From the NCBI GenBank assembly GCA_029052375.1, contig JAIDJD010000035.1, forward strand, positions 1-20,505: a DNA stretch of 20,505 nucleotides, in the 5' to 3' direction. Source of the DNA: Duncaniella sp. (GTDB taxonomy: Bacteria > Bacteroidota > Bacteroidia > Bacteroidales > Muribaculaceae). Below, piece by piece: positions 15,397-20,505 of this stretch; the stretch's first letter is position 1; every line of letters starts with the position of its first letter. A program made the translations under genes and the position numbers. A model generated the notes under the pieces. The model was not told where the DNA came from and ran no database searches. It was given only the letters and a program-made list of their open reading frames with translations.

Positions 15397-15476
15397 TAGT
15401 TCCTCCAGTTTTTGCATTTGGAATTGTTAATATAAGGTCCAAAAAATGTCATGTTTACCATATTGGATTTTATGCC

Positions 15477-15539
15477 GACCGCGTCTACATCCTCCCCTCC
15501 GTCCGCTCCCTGCTCCCCCTCGCATTCTCAGAGTTCTGA
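15477..15539 (+). pseudogene. cytidine deaminase 3'-end fragment
   Basis: The last 20 codons and stop of cdd without the rest of the gene. The peptide DRVYILPSVRSLLPLAFSEF differs from the intact gene's C-terminus by one residue (Leu for Thr149). It has no start codon and follows cassette DNA directly, so it is not expressed as a protein. The synonymous third-position changes suggest it came from a slightly different cdd allele rather than from a very recent copy of the adjacent one. Confidence 0.85.
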
Positions 15540-15568
15540 GAGCGTTTATAGTGCCGGAGGTGCTCCGT

Positions 15569-15595
15569 GCAACCCGCTTCCGGGGTTGCTTTTTA
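15569..15595 (+). terminator. intrinsic terminator after the cdd fragment (copy 2)
   Basis: GCAACCC/GGGTTGC forms a 7-bp GC-rich stem over the CGCTTCCG-type loop and is followed directly by CTTTTTA. This is the classical Rho-independent layout. The T-run belongs to the 19-20 bases missing from copy 1. Confidence 0.65.
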
Positions 15596-15730
15596 GAATA
15601 GTCTGTTAACCCCAGGGAGGATTGTCTCCGACTGCGTCTCCGCCAATCCACCCTGGGGTTTCCTCTGTTTTGCCCCTTCCGGGGCAAGAAATGTCCCCTC
15701 TGGCACCAATTGAGTCCCCATCCCGTAAGC

Positions 15731-15850
15731 GCCACCATTCCCTGCCCCGGCGGGGGGGCGCCGTGGAAATCCCAAGTATGATTGTCCGGAGCCGCCATTC
15801 CCTGCCCCGGCGGGGGGGTGCCGTGGAAATCCCAGGTATGATTGTCCGGA
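15731..15850 (+). repeat. two tandem 60-base units
   Basis: Units at 15731-15790 and 15791-15850 differ by only a few substitutions. Each contains CCATTCCCTGCCCCGGCGGG and ends GATTGTCCGGA. Copy 1 has a single unit (13801-13860). The variable copy number suggests expansion by slippage or unequal recombination. Confidence 0.85.
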
Positions 15851-15976
15851 GCCCCCTTCTGCCCCGGCAGGGGCAGCACAGAGGAAACCCCAGGGTGGAC
15901 GAGCGGAGACGCAGTCGTAGCCGGCCTCCCTGGGGATATTACCACCACCCCGACGCTCAACCCCGGAAGCGGGTTG

Positions 15977-16016
15977 CACCTCCGCACCTCCGCACCTCCG
16001 CACCTCCGCACCTCCG
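15977..16016 (+). repeat. five perfect copies of an 8-bp unit
   Basis: CACCTCCG is repeated five times without a gap, directly abutting the right end of the inverted repeat and about 60 bases before the ABC operon promoter. The unit is not a multiple of three and is not in a gene. A typical slippage-prone tandem repeat. Confidence 0.9.
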
Positions 16017-16077
16017 CGCGTTGACGGCCGAGAGCAGGGCTTGATATGCGTGGTTTGCCTTTTTGCACACAGATTAT

Positions 16078-16108
16078 TTTGAAGTGAGTGGAAAAAGATG
16101 TATCTTTG
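16078..16108 (+). promoter_or_regulatory. promoter of the ABC/GntR operon
   Basis: TTTG (16078-16081), a 19-base spacer, then TATCTTTG (16101-16108): an exact match to both Bacteroidota elements. Predicted start near 16114, inside the palindrome at 16108-16135, with a leader of about 28 bases. Confidence 0.75.
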
Positions 16109-16135
16109 CGGTGTATTAACAATATAATACACCGC
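16108..16135. promoter_or_regulatory. candidate GntR operator (perfect 11-bp palindrome arms)
   Basis: GCGGTGTATTA (16108-16118) and TAATACACCGC (16125-16135) are exact inverse complements around a 6-base spacer. The palindrome begins at the last base of the -7 element and covers the predicted transcription start, where a bound repressor would block initiation. The operon encodes its own short GntR regulator (17782-18156), so autoregulation is the natural reading. Binding is inferred. Confidence 0.7.
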
Positions 16136-16141
16136 ATACCG

Positions 16142-17008
16142 ATGCTGTCAGTCAACAATCTCACATTTTCTTATAGCCGTGGTGCAGTCCCGGTGATCAA
16201 CGACGTCTCCTTCTCTATAGAGCCGGGTCGTGTGTGCGGCTTGCTCGGGCGCAACGGAGTGGGCAAGACCACTCTGCTGCAGCTGATAGCCGGGGCGCTC
16301 ACTCCCGCCGCCGGATGGGCGGCTCTGTCCGGGGTGGATACGCGCCGGCGTCTCCCTTCGGTGATGTCCGAGCTTTTTGTGGTGCCGGACCGCCTCGAGC
16401 TCCCGGCCCTGAGCATTTCGCGCTTTGCGGCGGTGAACGGAGGCTTCTATCCGCGCTTTTCGGAGGAGGCCATGGCCCGCTGTCTCGATATGTTCAAGCT
16501 CGACGCTTCGCTGAGGCTGGACCGTCTCTCGCTCGGCCAGCAGAAGAAGGCCTTCATCAGCTTTGCGGTGGCGTGCAACACCTCCCTGCTCCTGATGGAC
16601 GAGCCCACCGACGGCCTCGACATACCCTCCAAGGAGGCCTTCCGCCGCATCATAGCCGAGAATATGACCGACGAGCGCTCGATAGTCATCTCTACCCATC
16701 AGGTGAGAGACCTCGGCCAGCTGCTCGACCATGTGCTGATACTCGAGGGCAACGGCATCGTGCTCGACGCCTCGCTGAGCCATGTGGCCGAGAGGCTCAA
16801 GTTTATTGTCTCGGACTCGCGCGAGCTGCTCGGCCGCGCCCTGTATGCCCGTCCCTCGTTCGGGGGCGTGGAGATGGTGCTGCCCAACACCGACGGCTCC
16901 GAGACCGAGGTAGAGCTCGAGATGCTCTTCTCGCTGGCCGTCGAGCGTCCCGATGTGATACGCACCCAGTTCTATACCCCTAATATGCAGAACGATGGAG
17001 AGAAATGA
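16142..17008 (+). CDS. ABC transporter ATP-binding protein
   Basis: A 288-residue ABC ATPase that would power the membrane subunit encoded next. Walker A is GRNGVGKTT at 36-44, the signature is LSLGQQKK at 129-136 (LSLGQ in place of LSGGQ), Walker B is LLLMDEPT at 149-156, the D-loop is GLD and the H-loop is His186 in ISTHQ. A C-terminal extension of about 80 residues follows the nucleotide-binding domain. The frame is open 18 codons upstream, but those would overlap the promoter and operator, so MLSVNNLTFSYSRG at 16142 is the start. Its end overlaps the permease start by 14 bases. In YtrA-type operons such transporters usually respond to cell-envelope stress or peptide antibiotics; the substrate here is unknown. 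Confidence 0.93.
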   Translation: MLSVNNLTFSYSRGAVPVINDVSFSIEPGRVCGLLGRNGVGKTTLLQLIAGALTPAAGWAALSGVDTRRRLPSVMSELFVVPDRLELPALSISRFAAVNGGFYPRFSEEAMARCLDMFKLDASLRLDRLSLGQQKKAFISFAVACNTSLLLMDEPTDGLDIPSKEAFRRIIAENMTDERSIVISTHQVRDLGQLLDHVLILEGNGIVLDASLSHVAERLKFIVSDSRELLGRALYARPSFGGVEMVLPNTDGSETEVELEMLFSLAVERPDVIRTQFYTPNMQNDGEK

Positions 17009-17777
17009 CACTTTCAGCCTCGTGCGCTTCGGCCTTGTGTTGAGAAAATTCCTTGTGGAGAACCGCACCCAGCTTCTGCTCGGCGCGGCCCTTCTGCTTG
17101 TGGTCATGCTCACCTGCGGGGCTTTTCTCGGCTTTCAGGCGTCGGAGGATATTGCCGAAGACCAGATGGAGCTTGCCTCGGAGTGGATAAGGCTCGTCTC
17201 CGCGGCCGTCGCCTGTATCGCGGCCTCGATGATGTTCGGTTCGTACAACTCGCGCGGATGCGTGACGGCGCTCACCCTGCCCGCCTCTGCGCTCGAGGTC
17301 TTTCTCTCGCGCTGGGTGGTGGCCGTCCCGATGCTGCTGCTCCTGTGTCTGGTGTGTGCCATGGCCGGCGAGGCTGTGCGTGTCAGCGTCGGGTCTATGG
17401 TGGGCGAGGAGACCATTCTCAGGGTGCCCTTTGCCGACATTGTGCGCGGCGACAACACGTCACGCTCGTTCATAGGCTCGTTGTCGCCCTTGAAGATCAT
17501 GGCCCTGCAGTCTTTCTTTCTGCTCGGCTCCATAGTGTGGCGCGGGCGCGCCTTTGCCAAGACCGTCGGGGCTCTCTTCGGGCTGGGCCTGCTGCTCTAC
17601 CTTGTGTCGGCCGGCGTGTCTGTGGCTTTTCTCTACGTCAGGGCCAGGCTGCCCTTCTCCTTCTTCTTCTCGCCGCTCTCCTACGTGCCCGGATGGGTGG
17701 TGTATGCTGTGATGCTGTTCAACTATATTCTCGCCTTCATGCGCCTGCGCGAAGCCGAGACCATACAGCGATGGTAG
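16995..17777 (+). CDS. ABC transporter membrane subunit, unnamed family
   Basis: A 260-residue integral membrane protein with about six hydrophobic helices: roughly residues 22-45, 68-84, 109-128, 168-186, 191-217 and 231-253. There is no clear signature sequence, which is usual for the permeases of GntR-linked ABC systems; assignment rests on topology and position between the ATPase (14-base overlap) and the GntR gene (4-base gap). One long soluble loop at about 129-165 (VRVSVGSMVGEETILRVPF) would face either side. It probably dimerises or pairs with the ATPase as an exporter. Moderate confidence in the role, high in its being a gene. Confidence 0.82.
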   Translation: MERNDTFSLVRFGLVLRKFLVENRTQLLLGAALLLVVMLTCGAFLGFQASEDIAEDQMELASEWIRLVSAAVACIAASMMFGSYNSRGCVTALTLPASALEVFLSRWVVAVPMLLLLCLVCAMAGEAVRVSVGSMVGEETILRVPFADIVRGDNTSRSFIGSLSPLKIMALQSFFLLGSIVWRGRAFAKTVGALFGLGLLLYLVSAGVSVAFLYVRARLPFSFFFSPLSYVPGWVVYAVMLFNYILAFMRLREAETIQRW

Positions 17778-17781
17778 GCCT

Positions 17782-18156
17782 ATGGAGTTTCAGGAAAACA
17801 GCAAACCCATCTATCTCCAGATCGTAGACCGCATCTGCGCGCTCATCATGGACGGCACCTATCTCCCCGGGGGCCGCATCCCCTCGGTGAGAGACTATGC
17901 CATGTCTCTGCAGGTCAATCCCAACACCGTGATGAGGAGCTATGAGTATCTGAGCCGCGAGAAGGTGGTGTTCAACAAGCGAGGCATAGGCTTCTTCATC
18001 TGCGAGGATGCCAAACCCAATGTGGAGAGACTCAACCGCGAGACATTCTTCAACGGCGAGATACAACAGATGTTCCAGCGCATCAGCCAGCTGAGAATCC
18101 CCCCGTCGCAACTCGCCGAGCTTTACGAGAAATATCTGGCCGAAAACAATCAATGA
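17782..18156 (+). CDS. GntR family transcriptional regulator, YtrA-like
   Basis: A 124-residue repressor-type regulator consisting of a winged helix-turn-helix at about residues 8-75 (KPIYLQIVDRICALIMDGTYLPGGRIPSVRD, then NPNTVMRSYEYLSREKVV) and a short C-terminal helical tail of about 45 residues. The absence of a ligand domain is the mark of the YtrA subfamily, which commonly regulates an ABC transporter in its own operon. The palindrome at 16108-16135 is the likely target. It starts 4 bases after the permease stop, and its stop overlaps the next start by 4 bases (ATGA), so expression is coupled. The effector is unknown; YtrA-type proteins typically respond indirectly to cell-wall-active compounds. 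Confidence 0.93.
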   Translation: MEFQENSKPIYLQIVDRICALIMDGTYLPGGRIPSVRDYAMSLQVNPNTVMRSYEYLSREKVVFNKRGIGFFICEDAKPNVERLNRETFFNGEIQQMFQRISQLRIPPSQLAELYEKYLAENNQ

Positions 18157-19139
18157 AGAAATCTACATATCTTATGCTCGGGGCCACGGTCATATGTGTC
18201 GTGGCCACCGCCCTCTTCCTCCTGACGGGCATTGCCTCTCAGGACATATCTATCTATGTGTCTGCCAAGGACAACAGGGCAGACATTGTGCATCCCCTCG
18301 ACACTGTGTCGGTGCCGCTCACAGACCTCGCGCTCGACAGTGTGCCGCCTGAGCCGCCTGCGGCAGTCGGGAATGCGCCCGTCCTCGCCGCGGCCGAGTC
18401 CAGGCCCTCGCCGGAGCCGTCTGCCACAGTACAGAAAGCGCCGGACCTCACCGTAGCCAAGCCCGTGCCCTCGTCCAAGGCGGCTGTCAACGTAGTGGCA
18501 TTCTCTGAAAACCGTCCCGACTACCGCTTCAACATAGGCGGATTCAAGGGCTACGGCGTGCGCGAGAGCGCCTCTGTCTCACGTCCCGTCCTCATAGCCG
18601 ACGAGGAGTGGGCCAAGGCCGTGAAGATGACGCTGAACCTGCATACACTCAAGGTGGAGGTAGACATCAAGAGGCTCACAGACAGCTACGGGCCCTATTT
18701 CCAGGCGCGCAACATCTGCCCGGTCACCGTTGTGGTGCCCAAGGGATGGCTCAGGGGAGCGTCGCTGGGGACACGCACCCTCTATCTCGATTCGATACGG
18801 GCAGACAAGTTCATCGCCGTCTCGGCAGACCGCATCACCCTCACGGGATGCCGGTTCGCGGAGCTCGAATGTGCCGGACGCCGCCTCAACGAGCTCAAGC
18901 TGGTCGACACCACCATCGGCGTGGCCGATATCCGCGTGGTCTCGCCCTCGTTCCTGCTCACGGGCACCTCGGGAGCATCCGGCGTGTCGCAGATGAATAT
19001 CCGCTCGGTCTCCACAGGCAACGACGCCCACATCCGGGTGCGGGGCCTGCGCATCGACGAGCTCTGCTGGGACGAACCCGGCCATGACACCAACGTTACC
19101 GTCTCATCCAAGAATCCCGTCAACTTCAAGCGCAGATAG
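18153..19139 (+). CDS. membrane-anchored adhesin-like protein with proline-rich linker
   Basis: A 328-residue protein of no family I can name firmly. Residues 1-27 (MKKSTYLMLGATVICVVATALFLLTG) are an N-terminal membrane anchor or uncleaved signal. About 60-115 is a Pro/Ala/Ser/Val-rich linker with repeated P-E-P/S-type segments. About 125-328 is rich in short beta strands with a repeating pattern (LYLDSIRADKFIAVSADRITLTGCRFAELECAG), resembling the beta-helical DUF2807/GIN-type domains often found beside GntR-ABC operons in Bacteroidota. It starts within the GntR stop codon (ATGA overlap) and ends the operon. A role as an extracytoplasmic partner or sensor of the transporter is plausible but only inferred. 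Confidence 0.78.
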   Translation: MKKSTYLMLGATVICVVATALFLLTGIASQDISIYVSAKDNRADIVHPLDTVSVPLTDLALDSVPPEPPAAVGNAPVLAAAESRPSPEPSATVQKAPDLTVAKPVPSSKAAVNVVAFSENRPDYRFNIGGFKGYGVRESASVSRPVLIADEEWAKAVKMTLNLHTLKVEVDIKRLTDSYGPYFQARNICPVTVVVPKGWLRGASLGTRTLYLDSIRADKFIAVSADRITLTGCRFAELECAGRRLNELKLVDTTIGVADIRVVSPSFLLTGTSGASGVSQMNIRSVSTGNDAHIRVRGLRIDELCWDEPGHDTNVTVSSKNPVNFKRR

Positions 19140-19149
19140 GCCCGGACTT

Positions 19150-19181
19150 TTTGGATATGTCGCGGTTTTTTGCTAATTTAG
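19150..19181 (+). promoter_or_regulatory. probable promoter of the mannose-1-phosphate guanylyltransferase gene
   Basis: TTTG (19150-19153), a 20-base spacer, then TAATTTAG (19174-19181), one mismatch from TAnnTTTG. Inverted arms TTTTTTGCT (19166-19174) and AGCAAAAAA (19194-19202) overlap the -7 region and the predicted start. Their T-then-A polarity is opposite to that of a terminator, so an operator or leader hairpin is more likely than a transcript end. Confidence 0.45.
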
Positions 19182-19231
19182 CGTATTGAATTAAGCAAAA
19201 AACAGATCTAACTTACATATATCCGAAAATA

Positions 19232-20311
19232 ATGTCCTCTCATCGCTATTGCGTCATAATGTGCGGGGGTGTCGGAAGCCGTTTCTGGCCCTACTCGCGC
19301 GAAGACTGTCCCAAACAGTTCATAGATTTCTTAGGCACCGGGCGCTCCCTGCTCCAGATGTCCTACGACCGTATCCTGCCCATAGTCCCCAAGGAGAATA
19401 TCGTTGTGGTGACCAATGCCCGCTATGCCGGCCTGATACGCGAGCAGCTGCCCGACCTCGAGCCCGGCAACATCCTGCTCGAGCCTGCGCGCCGCAACAC
19501 GGCTCCGTGCATAGCCTGGGCGGCCTATCATATCCACGCGCTCGACCCCGAGGCATCGATGATAGTGACGCCCAGCGACCACCTCATCACGGGCGAGAGC
19601 GTCTTTGAGGATTGTGTGCGCCGCGGGTTCGGCTTTGTGGAGAGCCGCGACGCCCTGCTGACGCTCGGCATCACCCCCACGCGCCCCGACACCGGATACG
19701 GCTACATACAGATAGGCGGCCCCGTGGAGCCAGGCATCCTCAAGGTGAAGACCTTCACCGAGAAGCCCGGCCTCGAGCTGGCCAAGGTATTCCTCGAGTC
19801 AGGCGAGTTTTTCTGGAACGCAGGCATCTTCCTCTGGAAAGCCTCGGCCATCATCGACGCCCTGCGCAAGCACGACTCAGACCTCACGGCTCTCTTCGAC
19901 ACCGGCCTCGCCGACTTCGGGACCCCCTCCGAGGCGGACTTCATCGCGCGCAACTTCGAGTCTTGCCCCGCCAACTCGATAGACTATGCCGTCATGGAGA
20001 AGGCAGACAACGTCTATGTCGAGTGTGCCGACTTTGCATGGAGCGACCTCGGGACGTGGAGCTCGCTCTACGACAACTCGCCCAAGACCGAGGGCACCAA
20101 CGTCACCCGCGACGCCCGTGTCCTGGCCTACGAGGCCGAGGGCAACATGGTGGCCGTCCCCTCGGGCAAGCTCGTTGTGATAGACGGCCTCTCTGACTAT
20201 ATCGTGGCCGACACCGGCGACGTCCTGCTCATCTGTCCCAAGAGCCAGGAACAGCGCATAAGGCAGATGGTCACCGACGTCCGCCTCAAGTATGGCGACG
20301 ACGCTCTCTGA
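19232..20311 (+). CDS. manC: mannose-1-phosphate guanylyltransferase
   Basis: A 359-residue cytoplasmic nucleotidyltransferase that makes GDP-mannose from mannose-1-phosphate and GTP, the donor for mannose, fucose and related residues in surface polysaccharides. The nucleotide-binding signature CGGVGSRFWPYSREDCPKQF occupies residues 11-30, VTPSDH 112-117, GYGYIQIG about 155-162 and FTEKPG 175-180; FFWNAGIFLWK follows near 193-203. Length matches the single-domain form without the C-terminal phosphomannose isomerase domain of long ManC proteins. It appears monocistronic within the window, with its own likely promoter. All motifs are intact. Confidence 0.94.
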   Translation: MSSHRYCVIMCGGVGSRFWPYSREDCPKQFIDFLGTGRSLLQMSYDRILPIVPKENIVVVTNARYAGLIREQLPDLEPGNILLEPARRNTAPCIAWAAYHIHALDPEASMIVTPSDHLITGESVFEDCVRRGFGFVESRDALLTLGITPTRPDTGYGYIQIGGPVEPGILKVKTFTEKPGLELAKVFLESGEFFWNAGIFLWKASAIIDALRKHDSDLTALFDTGLADFGTPSEADFIARNFESCPANSIDYAVMEKADNVYVECADFAWSDLGTWSSLYDNSPKTEGTNVTRDARVLAYEAEGNMVAVPSGKLVVIDGLSDYIVADTGDVLLICPKSQEQRIRQMVTDVRLKYGDDAL

Positions 20312-20505
20312 CAGCAATCCCGGACACACCGCATATCCCCACACCCATTCACCTCTGTCCCCCCCCACACCCGCTATGACCACACCGCTCCCACCCGCCC
20401 GCGGAGAGCAGCTGGGTGGCCGCCGGTTTGGCGGGGTGGGGCGGGGCGGCCGCTGGGGGGGGGCCAGCTGGCCGCGGCCCCGGGGGCGGGGGAGCGGGGG
20501 GGGGG
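20312..20505. other. gene-free C-rich then G-rich contig end
   Basis: No gene is seen. 20312-20390 is C-rich on the plus strand (for example a run of eight C near 20360). From about 20395 the plus strand becomes overwhelmingly G, with runs of five to nine G up to the final base. This is unlike any other part of the window and resembles low-quality poly-G sequence at a contig end; it may be artefactual. Confidence 0.6.

Larger units (their letters stand above)
13869..15475. mobile_element. AT-rich cassette between two direct repeats of the cdd end
   Basis: About 1.6 kb of visibly AT-rich DNA with AT-biased codon use inside an otherwise GC-rich window. It is bounded by the direct repeats 13565-13868 and 15476-15804 and holds two minus-strand genes for exported proteins and a long structured leader. 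No integrase, transposase or short terminal inverted repeats were seen. The arrangement A-X-A, with A carrying a 20-codon piece of cdd, is what single-crossover integration of a circle carrying A and X would leave, or a duplication followed by cassette exchange. The element class is inference; the direct repeats and composition shift are seen. Bases 13869-14016 hold no gene I can support; GAGGATGTTG (13875) recurs inverted at 13972. Confidence 0.55.
15476..15804 (+). repeat. direct repeat copy 2: cdd 3' end plus downstream hairpin cluster
   Basis: Near-identical to 13565-13868. Differences seen: a cluster of substitutions in the cdd fragment (codons ACC CTC CCT CTG in copy 1, CTG CTC CCC CTC here), a 19-20-base insertion after the first hairpin (15590-15608), scattered substitutions in the hairpins, and a second 60-base unit. 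Unlike copy 1 it continues into a complete right-hand half, so copy 2 carries the intact repeat cluster. Confidence 0.88.
15569..15979. repeat. composite inverted repeat made of REP-like hairpins
   Basis: The left half runs 15569 to about 15690 and the right half about 15855 to 15979, roughly mirror images. GCAACCCGCTTCCGGGGTTG on the left answers CAACCCCGGAAGCGGGTTGC on the right (15958-15977). CCACCCTGGGGTTTCCTCTG (15648-15667) answers its exact complement ending at 15898. Each half also folds into small hairpins of its own. The centre holds two 60-base units. It lies between the cassette and the ABC operon promoter and contains no credible gene, although it happens to be open in several frames. 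Such clusters look like dispersed non-coding repeats; whether this one is multicopy in the genome cannot be seen here. Confidence 0.75.

Noticed and set aside
15731..16016. CRISPR array
   Set aside because: The 60-base units abut with no spacers and the CACCTCCG units are contiguous. No cas genes are present.
15427..16164. Open frames on both strands through the hairpin cluster, up to 245 codons
   Set aside because: They follow the tandem and inverted repeats, give repetitive Pro/Arg/Gly-rich peptides, cross the cdd fragment and promoter, and have no family features. The repeat is better read as non-coding.
19166..19202. Terminator between the adhesin-like gene and manC
   Set aside because: The inverted repeat has T on the 5' side and A on the 3' side, the reverse of an intrinsic terminator on either strand, and it overlaps a likely promoter.

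Overview
The window looks like a GC-rich member of the Bacteroidales (phylum Bacteroidota); a Muribaculaceae-like gut bacterium is my best guess. The basis is the repeated Bacteroidota-type promoter (TTTG or TTG, about 19-20 bases, then TAnnTTTG), lipoproteins carrying an acidic export signal after the lipobox cysteine, and protein families typical of that group. No rRNA, tRNA, CRISPR array, integrase or transposase was seen.

Layout. 1-3180 (+): a DUF805 membrane protein with its own promoter and terminator, then a probable operon of an Lrp/AsnC regulator, a small secreted protein and a RecD-like helicase. 3181-3355: repeats and a hairpin between convergent genes. 3356-4312 (-): a secreted GH43-type glycosidase. 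4714-10714 (+): a tripartite RND efflux operon (lipoprotein adaptor, inner-membrane pump, outer-membrane factor), closed by a perfect 13-bp hairpin. 10797-13628 (+): an LpxA-like acyltransferase, an aldose 1-epimerase family protein, a low-molecular-weight tyrosine phosphatase and cytidine deaminase.

13565-16016 is the unusual part. The last 20 codons of cytidine deaminase plus about 240 bases of downstream hairpin-rich repeat occur twice in direct orientation. Between the copies lies about 1.6 kb of visibly AT-rich DNA with two minus-strand genes for exported proteins. One of these has a long, strongly structured leader with alternative pairings. The second copy belongs to a roughly 410-base composite inverted repeat, followed by a 5 x 8-bp tandem repeat. 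I read this as a strain-variable cassette inserted downstream of cdd, probably by recombination between repeats rather than by an encoded integrase.

16142-19139 (+): a tightly packed operon of ABC ATPase, membrane subunit, short YtrA-type GntR regulator and an exported adhesin-like protein. A perfect 11-bp-arm palindrome lies at the expected transcription start, a strong candidate operator for the GntR protein. 19232-20311 (+): mannose-1-phosphate guanylyltransferase. The last roughly 120 bases are G-rich low-complexity sequence and are probably unreliable contig-end sequence.
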